From the NCBI RefSeq assembly GCF_022662495.1, contig NZ_JAKPBU010000001.1, positions 1,302,001-1,366,000 on the forward strand: 64,000 nt of DNA, given 5' to 3'. This document shows positions 42,452-51,128 of this stretch, one piece after another. Below the pieces are notes generated by a model that did not search any database, was not told where the DNA came from, and was given only the letters and a program-made list of their open reading frames with translations. Made by a program: the position numbers and the translations under genes. The stretch's first letter is position 1. Each line of letters opens with the position of its first letter. The stretch comes from Lysobacter sp. M2-1. GTDB lineage: Bacteria > Pseudomonadota > Gammaproteobacteria > Xanthomonadales > Xanthomonadaceae.

Positions 42452-43588
42452 ATGACGAGTCGACGCGCATTCGTGCAGGGAACAGGATGGGCCGCGCTGG
42501 CCGCGTTCACCGGCGTGCCGGCGATGGCCGCTGCCGCGCCGCGCTGGGCGCCGTATCGCGACACGATCTCGATCGACGCGCTGTCGGGCTCCGAGCTGTT
42601 CTATCTGCCCGAGGGCGACCCGGGCGTGCCCGCGGCGCTGCAGGCGCTGCGCGACAGCGGCATGACCGCGCTGATGGTCGCGCCCGCGCCGCAGGGCCAG
42701 TTCTGGTACACCGACGCCGCGTTCGAGAAGACCAAGCGCGAGATGGAAGCCTGGAAGGCGGTGGTCGCTCGCCATCCGGACGTGCTGACGCTCATCGGGG
42801 AGCATGGCGACCTGGAGCGCGCGCGCCGCGAACGCAAGGTCGGCGTGATCTTCACCTTCCAGGGCACCGAGCCGCTGGGCGAGGATCCCGACCGCATCCC
42901 GATGTTCCGCGCCATGGGTCTGCGCGTGCTGCAGCTGACCCACAACCGCCGCAACCTCATTGGCGATGGCTGCATGGAGCCGGGCAACGCCGGCCTGAGC
43001 AACCTGGGCCACCAGGTGGTGGAGCGGTTGAACGCGGAGAAGGTCGTGATCGACCTGGCGCACGGCTCGCAGCGCACCATCCGCGAGGCGATCCTGGCCT
43101 CGAAGGCGCCGGTGCTGATCGGGCACACCGGCTGTCGCGCGCTGGTGGACGTGCCGCGCCTGGTCCATGACGCGGAGCTGAAACTGATGGCCGACCGCGG
43201 CGGCGTGGCCGGCATCATCTTCTGGCCGTACCTGCGCGAACAGGGCCAGCAGACCGCGGCCGACGTGATCAGGCACATCGAACACGCGCTCAAGGTCTGC
43301 GGCGAGGACCACGTGGGCATCGGCACCGATATCAACCTGACCCCGGTCGACGTGACCCCGAACTACGCGCGCGAGAACACCGAGATGCTTAAGGGCATGA
43401 TCGCCGACGGCATCTTCGAGAAAGGGCGCGATCCGAACCTGCTGCTGTTCGTGCCCGACCTCAATATGGCCAACCGCTTCGAGGTGCTCGCCGGCCTGCT
43501 CTCGGCGCGCGGGCATAGCGATGCGCGCATCGCCAAGATCCTGGGCGGCAACTTCGCACGGGTGATGGGCGAGGTCTGGGGCGGCTAG
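42452..43588 (+). CDS. Exported M19 membrane dipeptidase
   Basis: The 378-residue enzyme has a Tat-like leader (SRRAFVQG, hydrophobic stretch to AMAAAAP) and the M19 renal-dipeptidase barrel: IDALSG with a metal site variant, FTFQGTEPLGED, LRVLQLTHNRRN, VVIDLAHGSQRTI, IGHTGCRAL and HVGIGTDIN. M19 enzymes hydrolyse dipeptides with two zinc ions. In most relatives the first motif is HxD; here it reads SIDAL, so the first metal site may be altered. It is on its own transcript and convergent with dnaG. Confidence 0.9.
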   Translation: MTSRRAFVQGTGWAALAAFTGVPAMAAAAPRWAPYRDTISIDALSGSELFYLPEGDPGVPAALQALRDSGMTALMVAPAPQGQFWYTDAAFEKTKREMEAWKAVVARHPDVLTLIGEHGDLERARRERKVGVIFTFQGTEPLGEDPDRIPMFRAMGLRVLQLTHNRRNLIGDGCMEPGNAGLSNLGHQVVERLNAEKVVIDLAHGSQRTIREAILASKAPVLIGHTGCRALVDVPRLVHDAELKLMADRGGVAGIIFWPYLREQGQQTAADVIRHIEHALKVCGEDHVGIGTDINLTPVDVTPNYARENTEMLKGMIADGIFEKGRDPNLLLFVPDLNMANRFEVLAGLLSARGHSDARIAKILGGNFARVMGEVWGG

Positions 43589-43665
43589 AGGCGGATCGGG
43601 CGTTCCGGACGCCATCGTCGAGGTTCTAAACGGCCCCGCCGACGTTCCGGCGCGTTGGATGCGGA

Positions 43666-45384
43666 CTAGTGGCTGCGGCTGCTCAGCAGCGCGCGCAGCT
43701 CCTGCTTCTCGGCGTCGCTCAGTTCGGCCAGGCGCGACTGCAGTTCCTCGCGCCGCTGCTGCAGGGTCTGTGCATCGAGCTGCTCGATCGCGCCGAGCAG
43801 ATCGGCGCGCCAACCCGCTTCATCGCCCGGGATCGCTTGGCTCGCCAGCTTCTGCAGCGCGGCGCTTTCTTCGCGTTCGGCGAAATGCTCGAGCAGCGCG
43901 CCGGTGGCGATGTCGGGGCGTGCATGGATGGTGTCGAGCATCTCCACCAGCAGTTCGACGCCCGGCTGACGCAGCTGCGCGAACGCGAACGGCGGGGTCA
44001 CGGCCAGGCCGATCGCCGGACGCTGCAACAGCAGCGCGATGGCGCTGCGCACCAGGCTGCGGCGCGGGGTCCCCGAGGCCGCCTGCGACGGCCGCTGCGC
44101 CGGCACATGGGTCTGCGGCGCCGCGTTGCGTGCGCCCACGCCGGTCAGCTCGGTCAGGCGCTGCTGCATCAGGTCGCCGAAGGCGCCGTCGGGAATCTGC
44201 GCCAGCAGCGGCCTGGCCCGCTCGGCCAGGCGCGCCTTGCCGTCGAGCGTGGCCAGGTTGACGTCGCTGGAGAGTTCGTCGAAGAAGAACTGCGACAGCG
44301 GCGTGGCCTGCTGCAGGCGCGCATCGAAACCGGCGGCGCCTTCGTGGCGGACGATGGTGTCGGGGTCCTCGCCTTCGGGCAGGAACAGGAAGAACGCCTG
44401 GCGACCGTCGCGCATGCGCGGCAGCACCGATTCCATCGCCTTGCTCGCGGCGCGGCGGCCGGCGTTGTCGCCATCGAAGCAGAAGTACACGTCCGGTGCG
44501 TTGCGGAACAGCAGCTCGGCATGGTCGGGCGTGGTGGCGGTGCCGAGGGTGGCCACCGCTTCCAGGATGCCGTGCTGGGCCAGCGCGACCACGTCCATAT
44601 AGCCCTCGACCACGATCAGCCGCGGGATCCTGGTATGCGTCTGCCGCACCTGCCACAGGCCATACAGTTCGCGGCCCTTGTGGAACAGTTCGGTTTCGGG
44701 CGAGTTGAGGTACTTGGGCGAATCTTCCGCATCCAGCACCCGCCCGCCGAAGGCGATCACCCGCCCGCGCCGGTCGTGGATCGGAAACATCACCCGGTCG
44801 CGGAACTTGTCGTAGGTGTTGCCCTTGTCGTTTTTCGAGAATAGGCCGGCGCGCTCAAGCAGCGACACCCGGCGCGCGTCGGTACCCAGCGCATCGCGCA
44901 GCGCGGAGAAGCTGTCGGGCGCGTAGCCGATCGCGAAGCGCTCGCGCGTGGCCGCGTCCACTTCGCGCCGGTCCAGGTAGGCGCGCGCCTTGTCGCTGGC
45001 GGTGAGCTGCTTGACGAAGAAGCGCGCGGCGGCTTCGAGCGCGGCGTAGAGGTCGCGGCTGTCGTTGTTCTCGTTGTGCTGGCGCGTATCGCGCGGCACT
45101 TCCAGGCCGGCACGCTTGGCCAGCTCCTCCACCGCATCGAGGAATTCCATGCGGTCGTAATTCATCAGGAAGCTGATCGCGGTGCCGTGCGCCCCGCAGC
45201 CGAAGCAGTGGTAGAACTGCTTGGTCGGCGAGACCGTGAACGAAGGCGATCGCTCGTCGTGGAACGGGCAGCGCGCCGAATATTCGCGGCCCTGTTTTTT
45301 CAGCGGGACGCGCGCGCCCACCACCTCGACGATGTCGCTGCGTGCGAGCAGTTCGTCGATGAAAGCGTCGGGAATGCGGGCCAT
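43666..45384 (-). CDS. dnaG: DNA primase
   Basis: The 572-residue primase has the N-terminal CHC2 zinc ribbon (Cys39, His42, Cys60 and Cys63 in CPFHDERSPSF and YHCFGCGAHG), the RNA-polymerase core with VVEGYMDVVALAQHG (TOPRIM Glu) and FDGDNAGRRAA (Asp pair), and a C-terminal DnaB-binding helical domain. It makes RNA primers at the fork. In many gammaproteobacteria dnaG lies between rpsU and rpoD. Here a convergent gene separates it from the rpsU side, and rpoD does not follow, so it needs its own promoter in 45385-45511. Confidence 0.97.
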   Translation of the reverse strand: MARIPDAFIDELLARSDIVEVVGARVPLKKQGREYSARCPFHDERSPSFTVSPTKQFYHCFGCGAHGTAISFLMNYDRMEFLDAVEELAKRAGLEVPRDTRQHNENNDSRDLYAALEAAARFFVKQLTASDKARAYLDRREVDAATRERFAIGYAPDSFSALRDALGTDARRVSLLERAGLFSKNDKGNTYDKFRDRVMFPIHDRRGRVIAFGGRVLDAEDSPKYLNSPETELFHKGRELYGLWQVRQTHTRIPRLIVVEGYMDVVALAQHGILEAVATLGTATTPDHAELLFRNAPDVYFCFDGDNAGRRAASKAMESVLPRMRDGRQAFFLFLPEGEDPDTIVRHEGAAGFDARLQQATPLSQFFFDELSSDVNLATLDGKARLAERARPLLAQIPDGAFGDLMQQRLTELTGVGARNAAPQTHVPAQRPSQAASGTPRRSLVRSAIALLLQRPAIGLAVTPPFAFAQLRQPGVELLVEMLDTIHARPDIATGALLEHFAEREESAALQKLASQAIPGDEAGWRADLLGAIEQLDAQTLQQRREELQSRLAELSDAEKQELRALLSSRSH

Positions 45385-45511
45385 GCCGACATGATCGCAT
45401 CCGCTGCGTATTCATGCGGGTTGCCGCACGGGCCGACCTAGGGTCCTCCCGGATACAGCGGCGCGGAACCCGGCGCTAGCATCCGGCCATCCTCGCGTAC
45501 CGGGAGTCGCT

Positions 45512-46399
45512 ATGTCCGTCGCCCTCGATCCGGTCGGCTCCACCACCCCGGCCGCGCCCGCCGTCGACGACTTGTCGGCGCCGTACTGCCTGGGCCCGGC
45601 CCAGCAACAGGCACTGGCCGAACGCTACGCCCCGGTCCTGTACTTCCATCCGGACGAAGGCAATTTCCTGCAAGACCCCAATACCTTCCTCGAGCAGTCG
45701 ACGCTGCGCCAGGAGCGCGATTTCTGGGGCGACAAGGAGCTGCACGGACTGGGCGATATTCCCGCCGACGAACTGCCGGAGATCGGCCCGGACAACGCCG
45801 ATGCCGACGGCCAGATCTTCCTCGACCACCGCGAGGAGGATCTGGGCGATGGCGTGCGCGATGGCGACCTGGCCAACAGCCGCAACCTGTTCCTGTACGA
45901 CTCCGGCACCAACACGCTCACCTACTACTTCTTCTACGCCTACAACGACGGTCCGCCGGGCCTGGGCGACGTGCAAAACCACGAGGGCGACTGGGAGCGG
46001 ATCACGATCCAGCTGGATTCGGATTTCCAGCCGGTCGAAGTGCGCTACGGCGCGCACAACGGGCTGAACATCTCGCGCAGCTGGGCCGATGCGCCGCAGG
46101 AAGACGGGCGTCCGGTGGTCTATGTGGGCCAGGGCTCGCATGCCAGCTACCCCGAGCCCGGCGAATGGACCACCAACTTCCCGGGCGTGAACGACCAGGC
46201 CTCAAGCGATGGCATCCGCTTCGATCTCGCCGACCGGCCCACGGTGAACGTGACCAGCGAACCCTACTTCGGCAGCCACGTGCTCTGGGGCGAGCGCGGC
46301 AGCGCGCAGGAATTCGGGATCGGCGACACCAGCGGACCGACCGGGCCGTCGTGGGAGAAGGGGCCGATCACGGACGCCGACCCGCGCGAACCCGAATGA
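45512..46399 (+). CDS. Vps62-related protein
   Basis: The 295-residue protein shows the Vps62/DUF946 pattern known from fungi, plants and scattered bacteria: LAERYAPVLYFHPDEGNFLQDP, LTYYFFYAYNDGPPG, NHEGDWERITIQLD, VYVGQGSHASYPEPGEW and FGSHVLWGERG. There is no signal peptide. Bacterial members have no defined role, and some are suspected to be secreted. It is inserted on the opposite strand between dnaG and yihY, with 3 bases separating its end from yihY. Confidence 0.85.
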   Translation: MSVALDPVGSTTPAAPAVDDLSAPYCLGPAQQQALAERYAPVLYFHPDEGNFLQDPNTFLEQSTLRQERDFWGDKELHGLGDIPADELPEIGPDNADADGQIFLDHREEDLGDGVRDGDLANSRNLFLYDSGTNTLTYYFFYAYNDGPPGLGDVQNHEGDWERITIQLDSDFQPVEVRYGAHNGLNISRSWADAPQEDGRPVVYVGQGSHASYPEPGEWTTNFPGVNDQASSDGIRFDLADRPTVNVTSEPYFGSHVLWGERGSAQEFGIGDTSGPTGPSWEKGPITDADPREPE

Positions 46400-46402
46400 G
46401 GT

Positions 46403-47323
46403 TCAGCCCGACGGCGCGGCCGGAGGCGCCGCATTGGCCTGCGCGATCCGCCGTGCCCGCGCGCGCTCGTCGATCACCGCGGTGATCAGCGCGCCGCCGA
46501 AGAACACCACGGCGGCGTAATACATCCACACCAGCAGCAGCACCATCGCGCCCATCGAGCCGTAGGCGCTGCCGGGCGCGGCGCTGGCCAGGTAGATTCC
46601 GATCGCCCAGCGTCCCAGCACGAACAGGCCGGCGGTGATCAGTCCGCCGAACAGCGCCTGGCGCCAGCGCACGCGGCGATCCGGCAGGAAGTGGTAGAGC
46701 AGGGCGAAGGACAGCGCGTACAGGGCCAGCGACGCGAGCGAGCCGAACACCGGCAGCAGTGAGGGCATGCCCGCCAGGATCAGCTGCAGCAGGGTGCTGA
46801 CCGCGGTCGCGACCAGCAGCAGGAAGCCCAGCGCCAGCACAACGCCGAAGGACAGTACGCGCTTGCGGATCCAGGCGCGGAGCCCCGGCAGGCGGGCGGC
46901 ATCGGTGCGGAAGATCAGGTTGAGCGCGTCCTGCAGCCGGGCGAATACGGCGGTGGCGCCGACGAACAGCAGCAGGGTGCTCCACAGGCCGGCTATCGAA
47001 CCGATCCCCGGCCGCTGGTCGGCATTGGCGATCACGGTGTCGGCCACCGACGCCGCCTCACGCCCGGCGAGCTCGCCCACCTGGTCCACGATCGCCTCCT
47101 GCGCCGAGCCGTAGAGCGAGGCGGTCAACCACAGCAGCAGCACCAGCAGCGGCGCCAGCGAGAGCAGCGCGTAGAACGCGAGCGAGGCGGCGTGGGTCAG
47201 GATGTCGAGTTCGATGAAGCGCCTGGCCAAGGCCACCGGCAGCGAGCCCTTGAGCCGGGCCAAGCGTCGTTCGCGACGCTGCGCGCGTTGGCGTTCCCGG
47301 GTCGGGGGCGGGACACCGGACAA
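46403..47323 (-). CDS. yihY: YihY/BrkB-family inner-membrane protein
   Basis: The 306-residue protein has six or more membrane spans and a basic N-terminus. Landmarks are ILTHAASLAFYALLSLAPLLVLLLWL, LQDALNLIFRTD, FGSLASLALYALSFALLYHFLPD and YGSMGAMVLLLVWMYYAAVVFFGGALITAVI. The family (once called RNase BN in error) has no proven activity and may be a transporter. The only start that keeps the conserved first helix is TTG 47323 (a later GTG is possible); it lies 7 bases after yqeY, so the pair is probably cotranscribed. Confidence 0.9.
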   Translation of the reverse strand: MSGVPPPTRERQRAQRRERRLARLKGSLPVALARRFIELDILTHAASLAFYALLSLAPLLVLLLWLTASLYGSAQEAIVDQVGELAGREAASVADTVIANADQRPGIGSIAGLWSTLLLFVGATAVFARLQDALNLIFRTDAARLPGLRAWIRKRVLSFGVVLALGFLLLVATAVSTLLQLILAGMPSLLPVFGSLASLALYALSFALLYHFLPDRRVRWRQALFGGLITAGLFVLGRWAIGIYLASAAPGSAYGSMGAMVLLLVWMYYAAVVFFGGALITAVIDERARARRIAQANAAPPAAPSG

Positions 47324-47330
47324 GCAGCGC

Positions 47331-47777
47331 TCAGCCCGAGAGCTTCTGCTTGACCAGGGCCGAGACCTGGCCCATGTCGGCCTGGCCGGCGAGCTTGGGC
47401 TTGAGCGCTGCCATCAGCTTGCCCATGTCAGCCGGGCCGCTCGCACCGGTCTCGCCGATGGCCGCGTCGATGGCGGCCAGGATTTCGGCTTCGCCCAGCT
47501 TGGCCGGCAGGTAGCGTTCGATCACGCCGATCTCGGCGCGCTCGATCGCGGCCAGGTCCTCGCGATTGGCCTTCTCATACTGGTCCACCGAGTCCTTGCG
47601 CTGCTTGACCATCTTGTCCAGCACCGCGATCACCTGGGTGTCGTCCAGCTGGATGCGTTCGTCGACTTCCTTCTGCTTGATCGCGGCGTTGACCAGGCGG
47701 ATCACACCCAGCGAGTCCTTGTCGCCGGACTTCATCGCGGCCTTCATGTCGTCGGTGAGGCGTTGCTTGAGGCTCAT
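47331..47777 (-). CDS. yqeY: GatB/YqeY domain protein
   Basis: The 148-residue protein is a helical GatB/YqeY protein: MSLKQRLTDDMKAAMKSGDKDSL, RLVNAAIKQKEVDER, VIAVLDKMVKQRKDS and the tail DMGKLMAALKPKLAGQADM. It resembles the tRNA-binding tail of GatB and may influence tRNA-dependent amidation or translation; the true role is unknown. GGAGAT precedes the ATG. In xanthomonads and pseudomonads it lies after rpsU, as here, with a terminator between them. Confidence 0.95.
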   Translation of the reverse strand: MSLKQRLTDDMKAAMKSGDKDSLGVIRLVNAAIKQKEVDERIQLDDTQVIAVLDKMVKQRKDSVDQYEKANREDLAAIERAEIGVIERYLPAKLGEAEILAAIDAAIGETGASGPADMGKLMAALKPKLAGQADMGQVSALVKQKLSG

Positions 47778-47911
47778 GGGATCTCCGTCACGTGGAAGGG
47801 ATTCGTCCAACCCTCGTCGCCACGGGCGCGGCGGGACCGCGCGAAGGTCGGGAGGACAATCTGGGACCCGCAGGTTGCGCAGCAAACCACAGGCCTGTCA
47901 TGCGCAGCATG

Positions 47912-47945
47912 AAAAAAGCCGGCAACGCTCGCGCGTGCCGGCTTT
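47912..47945 (-). terminator. Intrinsic terminator after rpsU
   Basis: Read on the minus strand, GCCGGC...GCCGGC (47918-47942, with an inner GCACGCGCGAGCGTT loop) is followed by TTTTTT (47917-47912). It lies 35 bases past the rpsU stop and separates rpsU from yqeY. Confidence 0.9.
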
Positions 47946-47979
47946 CCGGATCGTCAGGTCGGGCCTGGGCCCGTCGCGA

Positions 47980-48195
47980 TCAGTACAGGCGCTGGCGCTT
48001 GGTGACGTCGCGCGAACTGCGGCGCGCCTGGCGCTTCACCGCGGCGGCGGCCTTGCGCTTGCGCTCCTGGGTCGGCTTCTCGTAGAACTCGCGCTTGCGG
48101 GTTTCGGCCAGCACGCCGGCCTTCTCGCAGGTGCGCTTGAAGCGGCGCAGGGCAAACTCGAAGGGCTCGTTTTCGCGGACTTTGACGCTGGGCAT
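47980..48195 (-). CDS. rpsU: 30S ribosomal protein S21
   Basis: The 71-residue basic protein is canonical S21: [38 protein letters not shown], ending KRQRLY. It sits on the 30S platform near the anti-Shine-Dalgarno. It is divergent from tsaD, the usual gammaproteobacterial arrangement, with an intrinsic terminator just after it. Confidence 0.98.
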   Translation of the reverse strand: MPSVKVRENEPFEFALRRFKRTCEKAGVLAETRKREFYEKPTQERKRKAAAAVKRQARRSSRDVTKRQRLY

Positions 48196-48341
48196 AGGAA
48201 TCTCGGGTGGGTCGGAACAACCGGGCCTGGCCCGGCGAGCCGCGTATGATAACGGGGCGTCCTGTACAGGCGCAACCTGGCGGGCCGTCGCCTGCGGGCC
48301 CGGCTCTTTTCCCAGCCCCTAGCCTCCCCCGTATTGCGGTC

Positions 48342-49400
48342 ATGAAAGTCCTCGGCATCGAAACCAGCTGCGACGAAACCGGCGTGGCCGTCTACGACAC
48401 GTCCCGCAAGGGGGCCGACGGGCTGCTTGCGCATGCCGTCTACAGCCAGATCGCCCTGCACGCCGAGTACGGCGGGGTGGTGCCGGAGCTGGCCAGCCGC
48501 GACCACGTGCGCAAGCTGCTGCCCCTGATCCGCCAGACCCTGGGCGAGGCCGGCCTGGGCGTGGCGGACCTCGACGGCGTGGCCTATACCGCCGGGCCGG
48601 GCCTGGTCGGGGCGCTGCTGGTGGGGGCCGGGGTTGCCCGTTCCCTGGCCTGGGCCCTGGACGTGCCCGCGATCGGCGTGCACCACATGGAAGGGCATCT
48701 GCTGGCGCCGTTAATGGAGGACGATCCGCTGCGCGGGCCGCCCGAACCGCCGTTCGTGGCCCTGCTGGTCTCCGGCGGGCATACCCAGCTGGTCGCGGTG
48801 GAGGCCATCGGCCGCTACCGCCTGCTGGGCGAGACTCTGGACGACGCGGCCGGCGAGGCCTTCGACAAGACCGCCAAGCTGATGGGCCTGCCCTATCCGG
48901 GCGGTCCGCAGCTGGCCGCACTGGCGGAGCAGTCCGACAAGGCGCCGGGCCAGCCCGGCGCGTTCAGGTTCTCGCGGCCGATGACCGATCGGCCCGGCCT
49001 GGACTTCAGCTTCAGCGGGCTCAAGACCCAGGTGCTGCTGGCCTGGCGCGACAGCGACCAGAGCGAGACGACCAAGGCCGACATCGCGCGCGGTTTCGAG
49101 GACGCGGTGATCGACACCCTGGCGATCAAATGCGAGCGCGCGCTCGACGCCGCGGCTTGCGACGTGCTGGTGGTGGCCGGCGGCGTTGGCGCCAACCGGC
49201 GTCTGCGCGCAAAGCTCCAGCTCATGGCCGAACGCCGTGGCGGGCGCGTGTGCTTCCCGCGCCCGGCGTTGTGCACCGACAACGGCGCGATGATCGCCTT
49301 CGCCGGTGCGCTGCGCCTGCAGGCTGGGCAGCACGACGATGCCGCGGTGCACGTGACCCCGCGTTGGGACATGGCGAGCCTGCCGGCGGTCGCCGCCTAG
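48342..49400 (+). CDS. tsaD: tRNA threonylcarbamoyladenosine transferase TsaD
   Basis: The 352-residue ASKHA-fold enzyme opens [19 protein letters not shown] and has [23 protein letters not shown] (shown in parts), the metal-binding [26 protein letters not shown] and the closing [12 protein letters not shown]. With TsaB and TsaE it transfers threonylcarbamoyl to A37 of ANN-decoding tRNAs. ATG 48342 is chosen because the conserved sequence starts there. folB begins directly after its stop, so the two are cotranscribed. Confidence 0.97.
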   Translation: MKVLGIETSCDETGVAVYDTSRKGADGLLAHAVYSQIALHAEYGGVVPELASRDHVRKLLPLIRQTLGEAGLGVADLDGVAYTAGPGLVGALLVGAGVARSLAWALDVPAIGVHHMEGHLLAPLMEDDPLRGPPEPPFVALLVSGGHTQLVAVEAIGRYRLLGETLDDAAGEAFDKTAKLMGLPYPGGPQLAALAEQSDKAPGQPGAFRFSRPMTDRPGLDFSFSGLKTQVLLAWRDSDQSETTKADIARGFEDAVIDTLAIKCERALDAAACDVLVVAGGVGANRRLRAKLQLMAERRGGRVCFPRPALCTDNGAMIAFAGALRLQAGQHDDAAVHVTPRWDMASLPAVAA

Positions 49401-49763
49401 ATGGATCGGGTCTTGATCGAAGGCCTGCAGGTCGAAGCGCTGATCGGCGTGTATGCGCACGAGCGCGGCGCCGTGCAGCCGCTGCTGCTCGATATCGAAC
49501 TGGGCTACGACAACCGCAAGCCGGCGGCCAGCGACGACGTCGCCGATACGCTCGACTATGCCGCGGTGTGCGCGCGCGTGCGCCAGCTGGTCGCGGAGCG
49601 CGAGCCGCAGTTGCTTGAAACCCTGGCCGAGGCGCTGGCCGCGGATTTGTTGCGCTCGTTCAACGCGATCACGGCGAAGGTGCGCATTCGCAAGCCGCTC
49701 GCGGCGGCGGCCCTGGGCGCGGCGTCGGTCGGAGTGGAGATCGTGCGTGACGCCGGCGACTAG
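49401..49763 (+). CDS. folB: Dihydroneopterin aldolase
   Basis: The 120-residue protein matches FolB: DRVLIEGLQVEALIGVYAHER (N-terminal strand and the catalytic region), DTLDYAAVCARV, QLLETLAEALAADLL and VRIRKPLAAAA. It cleaves 7,8-dihydroneopterin in folate synthesis. The start abuts the tsaD stop with no spacer. Its end overlaps the folK-like gene by 17 bases, so the folate genes are coupled. Confidence 0.94.
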   Translation: MDRVLIEGLQVEALIGVYAHERGAVQPLLLDIELGYDNRKPAASDDVADTLDYAAVCARVRQLVAEREPQLLETLAEALAADLLRSFNAITAKVRIRKPLAAAALGAASVGVEIVRDAGD

Positions 49764-50160
49764 CGGCGCGGAAGACACCGGCGCTGCAGAGCATGCGCTG
49801 GTGATCGGGTCCAATCGGCGCCGGGCCGCCAATATGCGCCATGCCCGGCGGCGGCTGCAGGAGCATTTCGAAGTCATGGACTGCGCCCCGGCGCGGCGCA
49901 CGCGTGATGGCGACGGGGCGCGTTACCTCAATGCCGCGGTGCGCGTCCGTTCGGCCCTGCCGCCAACGGCGCTGCGAACGATCCTGCATGCGATCGAGGA
50001 TGAAACCGGCCGCGCGCGCGGCGATGCCGCAGTGACCCTGGATATCGACCTGGTCGCCAGTCGCGATGCGCAGGGTCGGGTACAGGCGCACAAGCCGGAC
50101 GACCTGCAGCGCGACTACGTGCGGGAACTGCTGGCGCAGATCGGCTTCGACCCGATGTAG
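49747..50160 (+). CDS. Short, divergent HPPK (FolK)-like protein
   Basis: The 137-residue protein starts at GTG 49747 inside folB. Features of 6-hydroxymethyl-dihydropterin pyrophosphokinase are present: ALVIGSNRRRAANMRHA (GSN loop and helix), RYLNAAVRVRS and VTLDIDLV with the metal-binding DxD. The usual RxGPRxLDLDIL signature is altered (GRARGDAAVTLDIDL) and the protein is about 20 residues shorter than typical FolK. Activity is therefore uncertain. The stop TAG is supplied by a GTAG hairpin. Confidence 0.75.
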   Translation: MTPATSGAEDTGAAEHALVIGSNRRRAANMRHARRRLQEHFEVMDCAPARRTRDGDGARYLNAAVRVRSALPPTALRTILHAIEDETGRARGDAAVTLDIDLVASRDAQGRVQAHKPDDLQRDYVRELLAQIGFDPM

Positions 50161-50239
50161 GTCGGGCTACGGCCCCGACGAAGGGCATGCATTGCATGGA
50201 TCGGGTGCGACAACCGCGTCGTGCGCGCAGGCCCGACTT
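50157..50239. repeat. GTAGGTCGGG-type hairpin pair overlapping a stop codon
   Basis: A 24-base hairpin (50157-50180, GTAGGTCGGGCTA...CCCCGACG) includes the TAG stop of the folK-like gene; a worn inverted copy lies at 50217-50239. Same family as 26750, 52765 and 61475. Confidence 0.75.
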
Positions 50240-50280
50240 GCGGCGTTACCCGATACGCGTAGAGCGGGAAGATCGCCGAT

Positions 50281-51021
50281 TCAGATCGACAGGTTGCGGC
50301 CGCCATCCACGGCCAGCACCTGACCGGTCACGTAGGGCGCTGCGGTCAGCAGCCAGAGCACGGTGCCGGCGATATCGTCGGGCTCGCCCTGGCGCGCGAG
50401 CGCGGTGCGTTTTTGCACCGTGTCCAGTGTTTCCGCCTTCACCGGATTGTCCGACCACAGGATGTTGCCGGGCGCCACCGCGTTGACGCGCACGTCCGGG
50501 CCCAGCTCCACGGCCAGCGCCTTGGTGGCCATCACCAGCGCGGCCTTGGCCATGCAGTAGACGCTGTGGCCGCGCAGCGGGCGGTCGGCATAGATGTCGG
50601 CGATGTTGACGATCGCGCCGCGCGCGGCCTGCAGGTGCGGCGCCGCCGCCTGGGCCAGGAAATAGGGCGCACGCGCGTTACTCGCGAACAGCGCGTCCCA
50701 TTGCTGTGGCGTCGCGCTGCCAAACGGCGTGGAAAAGTAGGTCGAAGCATTGTTCACCAGCGCATCCAGCCGGCCGAAGCGACCGACCGTCCGGGCCACC
50801 AGTTCCGGCAGGCGATCGAATTCGGCGAGCTCGGCCTGCAGCGCGATGACGCTGTCCGCGCGCGCCGATTCCAGTTCGCGCACCAGCGCGTCCATCTCGG
50901 TCTGCGAACTGCGGTAGTGCAGCGCCAGGTGGTACCCATGCGCGTGCAGGCGCCTGGCGATCTGCGCACCGATGCGCTTGGCGGCGCCGGTGACCAGGGC
51001 GACGGGGCGGGCGGAATCCAT
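50281..51021 (-). CDS. Pteridine reductase-like SDR
   Basis: The 246-residue SDR has the arginine-containing nucleotide motif TGAAKRIG (TGxxxRxG), which marks pteridine reductases such as FolM and PTR1, followed by NNASTYFSTPFG, the DxxxYxxxK-like pair (DIYADRPLRGHSVYCMAKA) and VNAVAPGNILW. It probably reduces dihydro- or biopterins with NADPH. Position beside folB and the folK-like gene (convergent) supports a pterin role. ATG 51021 is preferred; ATG 51036 would add five residues. Confidence 0.88.
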   Translation of the reverse strand: MDSARPVALVTGAAKRIGAQIARRLHAHGYHLALHYRSSQTEMDALVRELESARADSVIALQAELAEFDRLPELVARTVGRFGRLDALVNNASTYFSTPFGSATPQQWDALFASNARAPYFLAQAAAPHLQAARGAIVNIADIYADRPLRGHSVYCMAKAALVMATKALAVELGPDVRVNAVAPGNILWSDNPVKAETLDTVQKRTALARQGEPDDIAGTVLWLLTAAPYVTGQVLAVDGGRNLSI

Positions 51022-51050
51022 GGCCCATGTTCGCATGCCCCGCCATCGCC

Positions 51051-51127
51051 GTAGGAGCGATGTGAGTCGCGAGCTTTTTGCTTCTGTACGATCGGGGCAA
51101 GCGCTTCGCGACTCACGTCGCTCCTAC
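51051..51127. repeat. GTAG-type REP/SMAG-like inverted repeat in a divergent promoter
   Basis: Perfect 12-base outer and near-perfect 22-base full arms (51051-51072 and 51106-51127), starting GTAGGAGCGA and ending TCGCTCCTAC, enclose 33 bases. The element fills the region between two divergent genes and ends one base before the methyltransferase ATG. Confidence 0.82.
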
Positions 51128-51128
51128 A

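Noticed and set aside
45512-46399. Vps62-like gene as a eukaryotic contaminant
   Set aside because: It is intronless, has the same base composition as its neighbours and lies between conserved bacterial genes.
4233-51127. The GTAGGAGCG repeats as ends of a transposon carrying the genes between
   Set aside because: Each location holds a self-contained hairpin pair, in gene spacers, as expected for REP/SMAG elements.
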